The position numbers and the translations under genes are program-made. 64,000 nucleotides of DNA from Eremophila alpestris peregrina (Eukaryota > Chordata > Aves > Passeriformes > Alaudidae), in assembly GCA_009792885.1 (NCBI GenBank), contig WMCF01000007.1, positions 9,649,995 through 9,713,994 on the forward strand, read 5' to 3'. A model generated the notes under the pieces. That model ran no database searches, was not told where the DNA came from, and saw nothing but the letters and a program-made list of their open reading frames with translations. Positions 39,301 to 53,200 of the stretch are shown in pieces. The first letter of the stretch is position 1. Each line of letters opens with the position of its first letter.

Positions 39301-42300
39301 TATTTGACCTGTTTCCTATCTATTAAGCAGACTTACTGGGACTTCCCCAGTTTCCTTTTGGTCTCTTTCATCTTTTTTTTTTTTTTTCTTTGGCTTCTAT
39401 ACTCCATTATAAATAAAAATTTCCTAATTATTTCTGGTCTAACCCTTTAAGACTTTCACATGATGATGACACAGTAAGGAAATGAAAGAAGAAAGATGTG
39501 TTTGTGAATTGATCTGGTCACCCTCAGGCTTTGAAGTGGGAAAAATTTAGGTCTAGGCAATCCATTTCTGATGTAAATGTTTCAGTCATATATCTGGAGC
39601 CCCCATTAGTGAAGGGGCAATCTGTCACAGGCTCTCCCTATATGAGATGCTTTGTACCCTTGTTCTGTGAAGAAAGAAAGAGTTGTCAACACAGGAGGTG
39701 ACTATTAAATTGGGAAACTGAAAACATCACTAATAATGTTCATTAACAGGAGGAGAATTACTTTTTTTTTTTTTACTGACCTAGAAGAGAAACAGAGAGA
39801 TTTGGTTTTATTGATATCTGCAAGATAAAAAGAAACAAAAACCCAGTCTCCAAATAAGCATATTTCTGTGCTACATGAAATGTGTAATTCCATGGAAACA
39901 AATACACAGATATAAACTAAAAATGCTTGAGGACATCTTTACTTATCAGCACAGGAAAAAGGCAAAGTAAATATAAATGTCACAGAAGATATAACCAAAC
40001 TTAAGAGAGCATGCATTGTGTTTAAATCTTATGGATAATGTGCTAAAGATTAAGTTGCATACTAATAACACACATTTTAAAGTGGTAACACACAAATTGG
40101 ATTAAAATAACCCAAACCAATTTATTAACATAATATAAATTACAATCATACTAATACAGACCTGTATCTGGTGCAATTTCTGCTCACGTGTTTAGGAGGG
40201 TGTTAATTAGAAAAATATTACATTAGTCCCCCTTTTTCTAATTGCAAGCAAAACCCAAGGCTGCAGTTTTGAGTGAGAAGGGTTTAACCTCTGTAAAATC
40301 CCACAGGGCACATTAGACAGACAAAGTTTACTGAAACTGATGTCAGATCATAGAAATCACTATTCTAGCAGCTGCTATCCTTGCTGATGCACTACAGCAG
40401 CTTTTGTTTCATTGTTACTATCATATGACAGAGCTGAGGGAGCTTCCCTGTGGGAATGGTGCTGCAGCCCCAAATATTAGCATAAACAGCTGAGTTCCTG
40501 CCAGGTTTGGTGACCCTGCAAAGAGCTGCTGCAAGCTCACTCAAGCTTGGTAAGCAGTGCTGTCCTGTAGATGACTTGCTGATCATTTGCCCTGGCCTTT
40601 GATACCCCTGGTGAAAGGCTGGAATAAAGGAAGGTAATAATTGCATCTTTTTCTCCAGATGTGATAGTGGAGCCTGTGGGCAGGCCCATCACTTGTATCT
40701 CAGTTGCTCAAATTGATTTAAATTTTAGAGTGTCTCTTATAATGAGATGGGCCAGGGGCTGCTGCCAGTGATAGAGATGCATACATGGGAAGGTGGCAAT
40801 ACTCTGACCGTGTGAGCCACGTAGGGTCTTCCCTCATTTTTCTAATAACTCCTGCACCTAAGAAGGCCATGCTTTGAAAGCCTTCTCATAATTCCTAGAT
40901 GGGAAAAAGTGAGGAGGGACTATTTCCAAATGCCCTTCTTGGAGCTTCAGCTCTGGGAGATACGTGTGATGCTATTCAAGGCTGACCTCTGGCCCTCTGG
41001 GTCTTGTCAGCATGGTAGCAAGCCCCAAGTCCAGCATAACACAGGACCTGAGAAAAGCTTGGTTAGCTTCTGAATTCCTATATTTTTCTGCCAATTAAGA
41101 GGTCATATATCTGGGGAAGCTTGATTCTGCAGCATCTAATTCTTGTAGAAGTATTCCTAAAGAAACTTAAAGTTACCTTTCTCCTCCACTTGTCTGGAAA
41201 AGGCACTGAACTTCTGATTCAAACTTGTCCAGCATCGTAATGTGCTGGGGTTGATCCTGCTGGCACTCACAGCTTCTTCAGGCACTATCTGTTGCCTTTG
41301 GGTTCAGATTGTAATTTAACTTTCCCTCTGCACATGCTGTATGTCTCCAGCAGACCTAATTTGGTAGGAAAACTGTATAATAAGTTTTTTCAGAATGCTT
41401 TCTGCAGCATCTCTAAAATATGAATAGTTTCAATCAAAGAGAAGGGATTATCAAGGAAAAGGTGGAGAGAAAGTGAAATTACCAAAAAATTCAAAATGTT
41501 TCCTGCAATTACCAGCAGTTTTCAGTGTACCTAAGTGCTGCAGTATGAACTATGTCTTCAAGCAGTTCTTGAACCTTCACAATACAGATTTTCAGATATA
41601 TTTGTTTCTGACTGAGGCTTACTGCGTAATGCAAATAATGTAGCAATACAGCAGGCGTGAAGCATGACAAGAAAAATATGATTAATGTCAAGCTCACAGA
41701 TCTGGTCTCTCTGTGATGCATCCTCAAAGCGCCTTTCGCCTCTGAGTTACACATTTGAAATCAGGAAGACATAGCCTAATTTTCATTATCTTTGGATGCT
41801 CACAAGTGTTTAATAAGAATGAAACTCATGCATGCATTTTCTCATAAGGATAAAATCTTGCTTGAGAAACCTGATATCTTTTCTTTGTTGGCTCTTTATT
41901 CTTTTGATAAATTAGCAACTGAGAAAAAAACATGGTAGGGGTAATTTAAATTAAAAACAGCAACAACATTTGATACAGTGCCTTGAAAAGTCTTGCTCTT
42001 AAAACTAATTTATAATAGCTTGGCCATAAAAATTGCTATGCAATTTGAAAAATGTGAGCCTTAAGCATAATCAAACTGGACATCTATAAAGTTTTCACAA
42101 CCAAAAAGCCTTTCGTCCTTCATGGGAAAAACTTTCCAAAACACAGTAAATCTTTGTTCACAGAGCTGTGGCCCAGACATGAGAACTCAAGTCTTCTTAG
42201 AAAATGTTACAGGCTCTGTAACTGTTCAAGACATACAGCATGGTAAGGTTTCCTATATGATGAAATTCGGCCAGATCAATATTGCCTGACCTCTTGGGAG

Positions 42301-42469
42301 TTCTAGGCTTGCCAGTATTCTGTTATTTGGAGTGTCTTCAGCTCTCTGACAGACACACAGCTTTTTTTTCATTAGTTTTCCTTGCTGCTTCAAAATCCAC
42401 TACATTGGATTGCTTTGCTTGATCCTGTTCTAATTGCATAGAATTATTTTTGCTACCATTTATGATTAG
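30365..42469. other. Upstream flank, no gene seen
   Basis: About 12 kb of AT-leaning non-coding sequence. It has several T/A runs (for example near 38968, 39373 and 39764). The longest open frame, on the minus strand at 36032-36448 (138 codons), overlaps other frames, resembles no family I know and is within chance length. I see no mobile element or RNA gene that I can name. Confidence 0.6.
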
Positions 42470-42490
42470 TATAAATAAATAAATAAACAT
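42470..42490 (+). repeat. (AAAT)n microsatellite
   Basis: A short run of ATAA/AAAT tetramers, about four units. Confidence 0.8.
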
Positions 42491-45254
42491 ATTTTATGCA
42501 TAGGGTACCAAATGTTTAGACATGCTTCCCTCTATTCCAATCTGCATGATGGAAGAGGAGTCCTAATTTTCAAAGGAAGAGCCTTTACAGCAACCCCCTT
42601 TGAAGTATGTTAAAGGTGCTTTAGAAATGCAGGTATTATTTATCAATATTATGTCACTGGACTGTTGAGCATTTTATGCGTTTCTAGAGCCTGTGGCAAC
42701 AAGGTTTAGATGATCATCCAGTAGCAAGTACACCTTCAGACATACATATCTTTGCTGTTAAATACACTTTATTATGAACATATATCAAATTAGATATATA
42801 TTTTCAGGTGTCATTCTTTTGGACAGTGATACATTGCAGCACAGTAGTCACAGCTTAAGCAAATAAAAGGGATATTCCTCATCTTTGAAATGTTTTCAGA
42901 ATTATTCAGTCCTTTCTGTAATGTAAATAAGTAAGGCAAGAGGTTGTATGGATTGTGAGTCTAGTACAGGCTGTAACAGGACAGACATTCCCAATGCCAG
43001 GTAAAGGCCAGGTGACTTCTAACAGTGTTACAGTGATGGATTAACTGCTTCCAGTTGAAGAGGCTTTACCTAGAGAAGGCTAATTGCCTTGTCTTGGAAG
43101 GTGAGAAAACAAACAGTGGACTTAAACAAGCATCTTCTTAAAAAAAAAAAAAAAAAGAGGAAAGGAAGCTGTCAGGAGGACAATAGCTTTGCCCTTGTAT
43201 TGTAAAGCTCAGAGACCAGAAAGGTCAGCTCTTCCTGAGTCTGAGGACTGACTTTTTGACCTCCAGAAGCAGCTCAGTTTTTTAAGCTTGTCTGAGAGCC
43301 CACCATTAAGATACAGGACAAGTTTGGTGGGGCTGGACATGAAGCTGCATTCACCCCCTCTTGCCTCACTGTGAGCCAACTCAGGCTGCTTAGATTAGGG
43401 ATGTTGCTCAGGAGCATCTCAGGGAATAGACATGCCTCAGGAAATGAGAGTTTGCCGTGACCAACAGATTTTCAAATGTGGACAGACATTATTACTACCC
43501 CTGTTTGAAGTTTGTTCAGCAGTGAGATCTCATGTGAATAAAAGCCAACCATGAGAAAAGTTACCAATATGCTTTATGCCTGTTTTATGAAGTCTAAGAC
43601 TTGTTCTAATTGCGATTCCACAAATGTGCTGCCTTGGGTGGTTCCTATTTTGATTATCATTGATACAAGACTTGGAGGAGAGCTTTGCAGATGAACTTTT
43701 CCATGGCTTTAGCATTTATCGGAAGGATCTCATCACATAGATGCCTGTGGGCTTGCCAGCTTGCTGAGGACAGTCACATGCTAGCTGTGTCTGCACCCAG
43801 GGCTGTCAGGACAGAACCAAACCCAGCTACAGAGGTCATTCAGCTGTCTGCTAGACTTTTTAAATAGTTTCATTTGCTCTGGTGCAGTCCTGACTGTGCT
43901 TCCAGGGCTCAGCCACCTCTGTGGCTTCAAGTAAGCAGCTCATGGGCTGAACCAGCGCATATGACAGCAGCCTGGCTGGAGGAGAAACTCGTTTTGATGA
44001 GCAAGACAAAATCCAAAGACACTTCTTACCACCTTGCTTTCCACAACATCTTTGGTGCTGGTAATATGTATGTCTTTCCATGAACACCTTAATCATGCTC
44101 CACTGATGCTGGTTGATGGTCTTCAGCTCCATAATATGCAGCCTTTTTGATATGATGTGTGATTGAATGATTTACAAACATGGACAAGGAATGCACTGCT
44201 GCTTTGTTGCAGGTGACAAACATTCCTTGACATGGCAAATTTCTCTGGACAACATGGAGACAACAACCTATCCATGGGAAAGGCTCAGTAATACTCTCAC
44301 TAGACTTCAGCTGTGAGACCCACAAATGTACCCACTGCTGATCAGCATCACCTAAAGCCAATTCTGTGCTGAAAAACTGATGATACTTTAACTGCCATTT
44401 TCAAGCACTGAATGAGCACTTGACAGCCCTGACTCTGCCTGAGCATATTTACTGCCTGAGATACACTTGAAAATACTACCTGAAAGACATTCATTCCTCC
44501 CATCCCAGCCAACACTTCAACCATTGTGGGAGTCTCCCTGTACCCCAGAATGTATCCTCACTCTAACCTATCTTCTTGCCTCATGTGTTTCCACAAAAAT
44601 TTTCCATGTTTATGAATCCTCATTTTCTCATGAGAAACTGTTTCATCAAAGCATGCCCTGTCAGCTGCAGTTTTCTTTCACTTCAAAGGCAAACACTGTG
44701 CCAAAGACCTGCATGCTGGGAAATTTCTAAGTCAGATGTCTTGTCTCAAATGTTAAAAGGAGTCATTCTGAGGGAAGGGGGGGAGGTGGTTGTACATGGC
44801 TCATAATGCCCAGCATTAAGTATTTGAGGTAAACCACAATAAACTAGAAAAACATCAACAGTATGTAAGATTTAGCACTGCCTGAACTGTGACCCAGAGC
44901 CATCTTTTTTTTTTCCTCATCATGAACTATGGTGTCATCAAAGTGTTGACTGTCTAGAGTAGTGTTTAAACCCGTATACTTACTAAACTCCCTGTGTTTG
45001 CTTGCATAAAGAGTAGTCTGTGTGTGTGTGGTGGAGGTGGGGTGTTAGCTGTTGACATGCTGGATTGTTACTGTGTTTATCTCAGTCTAGAAACCCGAAC
45101 GTGTCTTGTTCTGGACATGTGCCAACTCCCATGTTATGTTGGAGATAGAGGTCTGGCCCCTGGAGAGGCAACGACAGCCATGTGCAATTTTCTACATTCT
45201 AGTATAGGAAAATACACCTGCATGCTGATTAAGGAACAGCACTCCCCAATTTAG
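42491..45254. other. Upstream flank with overlapping open frames near 44 kb
   Basis: Contains an A-run at about 43139-43156 and, at 43860-44361 on the minus strand, two overlapping open frames of 90 codons each. I considered a decayed transposase for these but could not support it. There is a short TG run at 45018-45030. Otherwise nothing recognisable. Confidence 0.5.
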
Positions 45255-45630
45255 TGTTCCCACTGACACACTCCAAACCATGCTCACTGCTCACTCACTC
45301 CCTTCTCCCCACCTCCTGTGGTGGGATGAAAAGGGGAATTGGAGGCACAAAAGGTAAAGATCTTGGGTTGAGATAAGAAAAATTTACTGGAAACAGCAAT
45401 GGGAGAAGAAAATAGTTACAACAACAATACTAATAAAAGCATGTACAAGAAATGAACAGTTTGCACGTGAGTTCTCACCCTGACAATAACTGACTGCTCC
45501 TTCTACCAGGCTACCCCGTCCCCTGTCGCCAGAACATGAGTGAGGGGGATACAGAGTAATCTCCAGATCCTACCTATGTCTCCTCCTGCCTACTGCAAAA
45601 ATTAGCACTGCCCTGGCCAGAACTAGGACA
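45255..45630 (-). mobile_element. Probable solo LTR of an avian endogenous retrovirus
   Basis: Read on the minus strand the element starts TGTCCTAGTTCTGGCC at 45630, followed shortly by a CTAATTTTTG block. Later it has CTTATCTCAACCC, then a TCCCACCACAGG-type stretch, and ends GGGAACA at 45255. These blocks, in this order, match what I know of a common avian ERV LTR family. Length is about 376 bp with TG...CA ends. No gag, pol or env sequence flanks it, so it looks like a recombination-derived solo LTR. A target-site duplication is not evident, and the exact ends are approximate because the copy is diverged. Confidence 0.6.
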
Positions 45631-46133
45631 GCTGCCAAGGCAAGCGGGAAGAGAAGGTGAAAACACACCACCATCAAAACCAGTTTATGACAGTGAGATA
45701 CCCTCTCCAAATCAAGACATTAGAAGTTGTTCAGCTATGTCTGCTCAAAGTCACTGCTTTGCTGGTAGGCAGCTGGAGAATGTGCAGTGGGAGACAGGGC
45801 GTTGTGTCAGGTACAGTGGGAACATAACTCTTACGTGACTTATCTTCATGGGGAGTGCTGCCAACAAAGTTCTTAATAATACTCTAACAGAAGTCAAGTA
45901 GGCTTTCCTCTTCCAGAGCGAGTTCATTATACATGCTGAGATAAGGATTAGTGTCCCTCACCATCATAGTTCACAATTTATGACAAAAAAGTACCTCTGG
46001 CTTCTCCAAGTAGTTGTCCAAGGCTTCCTTTAGCTTCAGGCACACAACCATTTCATGTTCAAAAGATTTTTTTTTCAACTCTTACAGCAAAAGCCTTATT
46101 TATTCATGAAAATGAAAGGCCAGCTAGATTTTG

Positions 46134-46192
46134 AGATATGTATATGTATATATATATATAAATATATATCTATGTATGTATGTATATATATT
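46134..46192 (+). repeat. (TA)n/(TATG)n microsatellite
   Basis: An interrupted run of TATATA and TATGTATG units, about 59 bp, likely to vary in length between individuals. Confidence 0.9.
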
Positions 46193-47718
46193 CTGTAGGT
46201 CAGTGTACCAGCCCAGCCTAAGCTCTCAGAAATAACACTAAGCCTTTTATCTTGAAACCAGGCTGCCTCTGGTAAATCCTTTTGGGCCAGTGTGTGTGCA
46301 AATTTGTGCTACTTAAAATCTGATCATATCACAGCTCCCTGTGTAGACTGTCATTCCAAGCATGGATCTAGATGATGTTAAACAGCAGCTACAAAGATTA
46401 AACATTTTAAATCAGCAGGTCTGGATAACCTGCACCTGTGATTTTTAAGACAGCTAACCAAGGAGCAAAAATGGTCCTTTTCATGACCGGAAAATTTCCA
46501 GCAGTGTCCAGAAGATTGGAAGAAAGTCAATGGCATGTCAGTATTTTAAAAACCCATAGCAGGAAGCTTGGATATTACAAGCATATCAGAACAATTTGGA
46601 AGCAAAACAAAATGTTGAATTGTGAGTTTAGGACTTGATTTTAAGGATAGAGAGAAAGCTGTTTCAAATCAAAACTGGTTTATGGAAAACAAACCTTGTC
46701 AAACTAAAATATATTTTTGTAATGAGATTGACCATTGCTGGAGACAAGTTAATAAAGTAAAGAGACATGGTGCTGCTACTTTTGCAGAATCTCTACATCA
46801 TGAGAAATTTCATGTTTAGATTGAGGCCATAAAATTTAAAGAAATACTCAAGTTACTTAACCAAAACCTATAGAAAGGGTTCCAAAAAGACTGAACACTT
46901 CTGACAAAACCTTCTCTCTTCTGCTAATAATTTTGAAACACAGGAAAAGGTAAGACCCATATTTCTCACCCATGCAAATGGATATTTGCATAAATGATGC
47001 AAAAACTAATGGTAGCAGGCTAGTGAGGGCTTTGATTGCTGCTGAACAGCTCAAATTATGCAAATATACAAATACTGTTCCAACAAATTAGTAAAGGGCA
47101 GTGGCAGGTAAGTTCACCAATAAACCTTTCTTTGGGATGTTCTTTCTCATATATTCTCTCTTAAGTAGTCCATGGCATTATGCTCCAAAATAAATACAAG
47201 TTAGTCATCTGCTGCACACCAGCAGTGTGCACCAGATGTTTGAAAGCTGTGAATACATTTAAAATGCCATTTTACAGTGTCTGATTATTAAACAGGATGA
47301 AAATTTTGGGCTCTATGCAGGAAGCTGCAATGACTATCTTATCTGTGAAGGATTCATTTGATTTGTGGCAGAATGGCTGCATTTCCCCACTGCCAGAGAA
47401 AGCAGAGGAAATTAGCATGAACACACTTTCACTGAAGAGGATGGGAGAAAGCCTGTGTGCATGCATTCATATAGATGTTGGGTTTACATTGATCCAAACT
47501 CACCAGACCTGTAAATTGAGAAAAGGAGATGAATTCTAGTTCATTGTGTGTAGACTTTCCCATGTGGAGTGAAATTAGTCTTATTGCATTTGTAATTAAT
47601 TCACTGGTGGGTGTAGCAATCACTCCTCAGTCTCAGCTGAGAGTCTTCACTAGCTGATACCTTTGTGTCCTGTTGTGGATGACTCCATGAAATACAACCA
47701 CAGTCGAATGGCCACAAA

Positions 47719-47769
47719 GGATAAAAAGGTGCTGCTCCTTGACTGAGAGTTGCCACCATGAAGGTGAGT
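47719..47769 (+). other. Promoter-like TATA / Kozak ATG / splice donor arrangement
   Basis: GGATAAAAAGG at 47719-47729 resembles a TATA box. About 30 bases later TGCCACCATGAAG gives an optimal Kozak ATG (47758-47760), followed at once by a consensus donor GTGAGT (47764-47769). This is how a tiny first coding exon can look. No downstream exon could be identified, so it may be chance. Confidence 0.15.
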
Positions 47770-50180
47770 GATGTGGAGTTTATTTTACTTTTCATGGGTC
47801 TGAAAAGCTCAGGTTTTGGGTGGTTACATCTCTAGTTCTCTAACCACTGGCTGCCACCACCAGCCAAAGGGTGCATGTCTGAGATCTACAAAGGTACTTG
47901 GGCACCTACCTCGTATCAGCTTCCCATGGGTATCCCTGGAGATTGGAGATGGAGACAAATCACTGTTTGCTGAGGGTCTTTCCTTACAGGAGAAAGTGGC
48001 CACTAACAGACCTATACATCCAGGACATGTATTAATGAACTCAAGGAAGAGAGGCACAGCTTAGTTTGGAAGAGAGAGTGCTTTTTTCCAGGATCACTCA
48101 AATGAATGAAATTATCTATTCTGGCCACTAGACTCCTCTGGTGGTCCCAGTAGTTTTGCATTGAGGTATAACCCAGGGCAGCTCAGGATGCTTCTTCACT
48201 AGTGTTTCTATTTGGATCAGGAGTATTCTTTTCAGCTGCATGTCCCAGTTTTGCATGCTTTGTGAAGCACTGTTGGAAAACACAAGCTAGGTTAATTCTG
48301 GGATTAACCTAAACCAGACACTGTAGGTCAGGAGTGCTGTTCCAAAAAGGATGGTACTACTACAGCAAGTCTGAAGTAAAACCTTCAAAAACTTGCATAT
48401 CACAAACATTGGGTCCTCTGCACCAAAACTGATTTGCTTTGTAGTACACTCTTGCTGTGATGCACGGCTGCTGCTGCAGATATCCTCCATGGCCAAACAC
48501 CAGCTTACGGTGTTCGTCATGTCTGAATGTCTCTGTGTTAAACAAAATGGCGTTTTCTGTCTTCCAGCTGGAACTGAAAGGAGAGAGAGAAATTTATTTG
48601 GGACCAAAACCTCTTCAAATAAATGTTAAAATCAAATGAGGTAGATACAGGGTAGACATAGGGAAGACAACAGCATAACACCACAAAGTGGTCCTCAGAG
48701 AAAAGTCCTGAGCCCCAGCACACTGTGTTCTGCAGTGGTATTGCTTATTCCTGCCCCAAACCCTCAGTGCTTCTTTCTAAAGGGAATAATTTTCTAATGT
48801 GCCTGAGGAGCTGGATAAGCATGTGAAAGCATAAGTTGCAAGTCTTTTTCATCAGGAAAATGGAGTTTTACATGGATTTTTTTTTTCAAAAGTGTCTGCT
48901 TCAAAAAAATGCCGACATTTTTTGGAAGGCTTTAAATTGGGTAAAACTCATGAGATTTTCATTTTTCATAAGTTTCCGGGCTATGAACACTTTAGTGCTT
49001 AAAATATGAGGAAAATTTTAACAAAAAAAAAAAACTAGCATGATTTTCTTTTTAGCCTCTGCATAAATCTTACTGGGAACAGGATCCATGCTAGAAGAAA
49101 ACACAGAAGGTCTTTTCTAAAGTGCTACAGTTTACTACAACTGCCACAAAATAAATTTATGGATTTTTTTTTTTAAAGAGCAAAAGAAGAATGTGTGAAT
49201 TTAGATCCAGGGGTGAAACATAAATGGAGGAGAATTTTTATTTCACTTGTAAAGTAAAAAAGGAGTGATTTTTTTTAAGGTACCTAGTTTTTAAAAAATA
49301 TATGTGTTGAAAAACAAAGAAAAGCTATGTACTTCCAATGTGATAGAGGTAACTAAAACCTAGATGCATAAATAGAAGTAGAAATATTATAATGTTTAGA
49401 AAAACAAACTGGTGGTAACCTATAAAATTATTCACATGACATTTGCATTCAACTACATGTTATCAGTTAATAGATATGCAATAAAAATTCAGGTAAGAAG
49501 ATGGCACTAAAAATCCAAAGCTATCATTTACTGACACTGCTGTATCTCTTTTTAGCAGCCAGGATTTTGTGCATGGACTGTTCCTTTGGCAGACAGAGAA
49601 ATACTTTCTGTTGTATTTTCTTTCTTGCCTTCTTGCTGCTTCCTGTCTGCCTGTGATGACGAGATGTCACTTCAGCACACAGCGTGGAGACATCTGACAA
49701 CAGCCACTGCACCAGCCCAGTCTAAGCTACTTTCTCTGCCAGAACTAGGATACCTTGAAGATGGAAACATCCAACCTGCAGTCTAACATGGAAAAATGTT
49801 AATATAGATGCTGCAGGTGTGGGAAAGCACTGCACTCAGTCAGGAAAGGAAAGGGTGCTTGGCTGCCAGCTGATGTTGTCCATGAGGCTGTGCCAATGCC
49901 ATCAGCTGCAGAACTGCTGAGGTCTCTCCAGCTGTAAAGTGGAGTGAAAAATTCAGAGTGAGTTCTGGTGCCATACGTGCTGCCTCCGAGGACTGGGATG
50001 GTCCACTGCAGAGAGCAACATTTCTCTGTCTTTCAGACCACAGGGATAATGACTTCCACTAGATTCCTTGTCCAGTGTCTATGGAAGTCAGTGACAAAGT
50101 ACCACCAAACGGGAAGCAGAGTGGCTGCCTTGAAGGTCTTGTGCAAGGACAGTGGTCATGATCCTGCACCTGGGTGTGTG

Positions 50181-50228
50181 GGAGGTGGGACATAGAGTGC
50201 AGAGGGAGGTGGGACATGGAGTGCAGAG
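50181..50228 (+). repeat. 24-bp tandem repeat, two units
   Basis: GGAGGTGGGACATAGAGTGC plus CAGAG-type ending (period 24) is repeated at 50205 with one substitution. It explains the repeated SMSHLP-like words in the minus-strand frame there. Confidence 0.9.
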
Positions 50229-53200
50229 GTGCTGTGGAAGGAGCAGGTTGTCCACAGGAAATGAGAAGCTGAGGGGCCTGTAAGAATTCTTGCAGCCAGG
50301 TCCTTGCCCACGTCATGCTCTCTGACTGCCACCAGTGCTGCTGCTTGCTGTAGCCATCAGTAGTGGCACCTCAGCAAAATTAATTTGATCGCAGGTAACA
50401 AAAGTGAGTCATGTCCATTTTGATATTAACTTGTAGTGGAACCTCTGGAGAGTCTAAGAATGAAGTCTGTCTTCCACTGGACCCCAGTGCTTGGAGAAAA
50501 ACTGGAAGGTCATTTATACCATTCTTCTGGGCTAAGACACTGACAGCTTGCCCTAAACAATTTACCAGTGGAGTTTGTCCAAATATATTTTTAGGAATCC
50601 CTTGCCTCCTTCAAGCAATGTATTTTAGTGCTGCATCACCGAGAATAGTTTTCCTGTTGCTTAACATACATCACTCTTGTTTCTATTTAAGCCCTAAATT
50701 CTTGCTCTGTCCACCTGGGAGGAGAGGAACAGTTTGCTCTGTCATCTTCCCACCTACTTCTCACAGATCTGAAGACTGTTATTGCACCTCCCTTACATCT
50801 TCACTTGTTGAGGCAACCATGACAATAGCAATGTTCTTTAAGGTTTGTTATTAGTAGACACTGAAAGGAAAATCAATCCGATTGACAACTTGAGGGAAAT
50901 GAGTTCTTTGGCCTGCTTGTAGCAATGAGATTTCCTGGCTGCCCAGAGTATTTCTGTGTGTACAGGGGACAGGGTGGAGGGAGTAGCTATGGGCTGCACA
51001 AATTGGGAGGGCGGGTCAACACTGGTATGAACTTTGTCTATGGGGCATTTTTTATGGTACTTTTCTATGGCAACTGAGGAGACAATTTTCAGAAGTACTT
51101 AACCAGTAAATGTAAAAAGAAAGACAAAGCCAGCTTTAGTAAAGACTTAAAAGTGCTCCATCATTTTTGAAAGTCTTTCTCTACATGCTTTTATCAGAGA
51201 CTCTAAAGTGAAGCCATGAGTCCTGCTCATGCAGGATAGTGCTTGAAGGAAAGACATGGCAATGGACTGTTTCAAAATTTCAGATTCCCCTGAATGAAGC
51301 CATCAAAGCAGACTTAGTATCACCTGGGTCAAGCTTCTGGTGGAGTGGAGATTCCCTGCATTTTATACACCACAGCACAGGCTCTGACACAGTCACCTCA
51401 TATGCTAAGAGGCAAATTTTCAATGCGAACAAGGTAAGGAGCACAAAGTAATTATTATGTAGTTTTAGTTCACGCACTCATAATTTGATGTTTAAAATAA
51501 AAGCTTAAGTAGAAGAGGGTCAGAATGCAACAAAAGCCAGAATGACAAGTGCCATGAAGGGTTGCAGTATAATTAGTGTTAGGTTATATTTGATTCAGTA
51601 GTTTTATTGTAAGATCATTATTTAATAAAATGCTCAGACATTTTTACTAAATTAAAGCTTCAAAGTCTAACTTCAGTATTGGTTTTATTTTTTAATTCAA
51701 TAATTTATGAATAAAGTATATGCTGCCATTTTAATAAATTCATTATTTCATGGAAATACCAGCAAATAGATTTAAATATTATTAATTGAATTATGTTAAT
51801 ACTAGCACAAATGCATACACTTCCATTACTTGAAACAAGGTATGATCTAATATTTACTAAGTAGCCTCTGGATACTGGGAAATTTTTAAAGAACACAATG
51901 ACAGTAAAATTCTGGGAACTGAGTGACAACAATACACTGTACAAGTGCAGCAGATCCATTAACAAAACAACCAGCTTTTCAACTTATTTTTGGCTACAAC
52001 CAGTGTGTTTCTCAACTGTAATACAAGATAAAAAGATGGCAGTTATTAATTTCAATGACTCATTAAATAATAGAGAACAAGTGCATATCGCTTTAGCTCA
52101 TCTCATAAGCACCATAATCAATGAGCCCACAACTTGAAGGAACACTCTGTTGGCATTGACTGTCAAAATAAGCTACAGCTGAGAACTGGCTAGGTTTCTG
52201 ATTAAAATAATCTGTCAAACAGAAGCAAATTAACCCTGCTGTAAAACTGATGCAGTCACTTTGATGGGTAAAATTTGTTTACTACGTGAAATTCTGTGGT
52301 CAGTGCTGCGATAATATTCTGCAGAGCAATGCAAGGAGAGGTGTCACAGTCTGTCACTTTCCTGATGCTTTGAGGAATTGAGGGAATGAGATTTTGTTTG
52401 CTTTTGCACACATACATACACTTGCACAAATAATCTGAGAAATCCTCACTGAATATATTTCAAAATAGCTTTCTCTGGGTGCCATAACATTGTTTTCGTT
52501 CTTTTCATTGAAAATACAAATATGCCATAGCACAGCAAATTCTATTTGCAAAGCTTATGGCCTGCTGAAGCAGTATGTTAGTATGATTTGTCACAACAAT
52601 AGCCTAATTTGCCTGTTTTAGGAAGGAAAACATAATTCTCCAGCAACATGCAAAATATTTTATTTTCCCCATGAAAACTAAGGCTGTATATTGAAGAAGA
52701 AATGTATCCCTATAACTAGGGCTCTAAAAACAACCACCTCAGATTTTTCCTCAGTTTCCTCTTTGACAAATTTTTCCTTAATCTTGCTGTATCTGTAAAA
52801 TTGTGGTAGTGCTACTTTCTACTACTCTTTGTCTTGTGTTTGGACTGTAGCTCTGTAAGACAGGAGTTGTTTCTTTTTATGTGCAGTACTGCCAACTTAA
52901 GATGTTTTTCACATGTCTCATGATATTTGATGCTTTCCACAGCTCTTGTCATTATGTGAGAATCTCAGCATTCATTAAAAAATAAAAGTTCCAGTCATAA
53001 TGGCTGTAGATAAAAGCTCGGCTTTGGGCTGTGCATATACAGTAATCCTCAAAGAGTAGGAAAGAAGAGGATAACAAACAGGAGCCCTAATTTTATAGCT
53101 CCTGGAAGATCAGTGCTTGCTTGTTATTTTTAGCTGATTATTTGCCATCCCTCAGTTTGGGGATCGTTTCCTCAGCACATATGGCACAGAAAATGAGGCC

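Noticed and set aside
43860..44361. Two overlapping minus-strand frames that vaguely suggested a decayed hAT-type transposase
   Set aside because: The resemblance is limited to scattered Trp, Cys and His positions. No catalytic motif, terminal inverted repeats or target duplication could be seen. A translated search against transposase families would decide.
46134..46192. AT microsatellite as a possible matrix-attachment or origin signal
   Set aside because: A simple TA/TATG repeat explains the sequence fully.
50411..50854. 147-codon plus-strand open frame
   Set aside because: In 64 kb read in six frames, one frame of this length is expected by chance. Composition and sequence do not suggest a protein domain.
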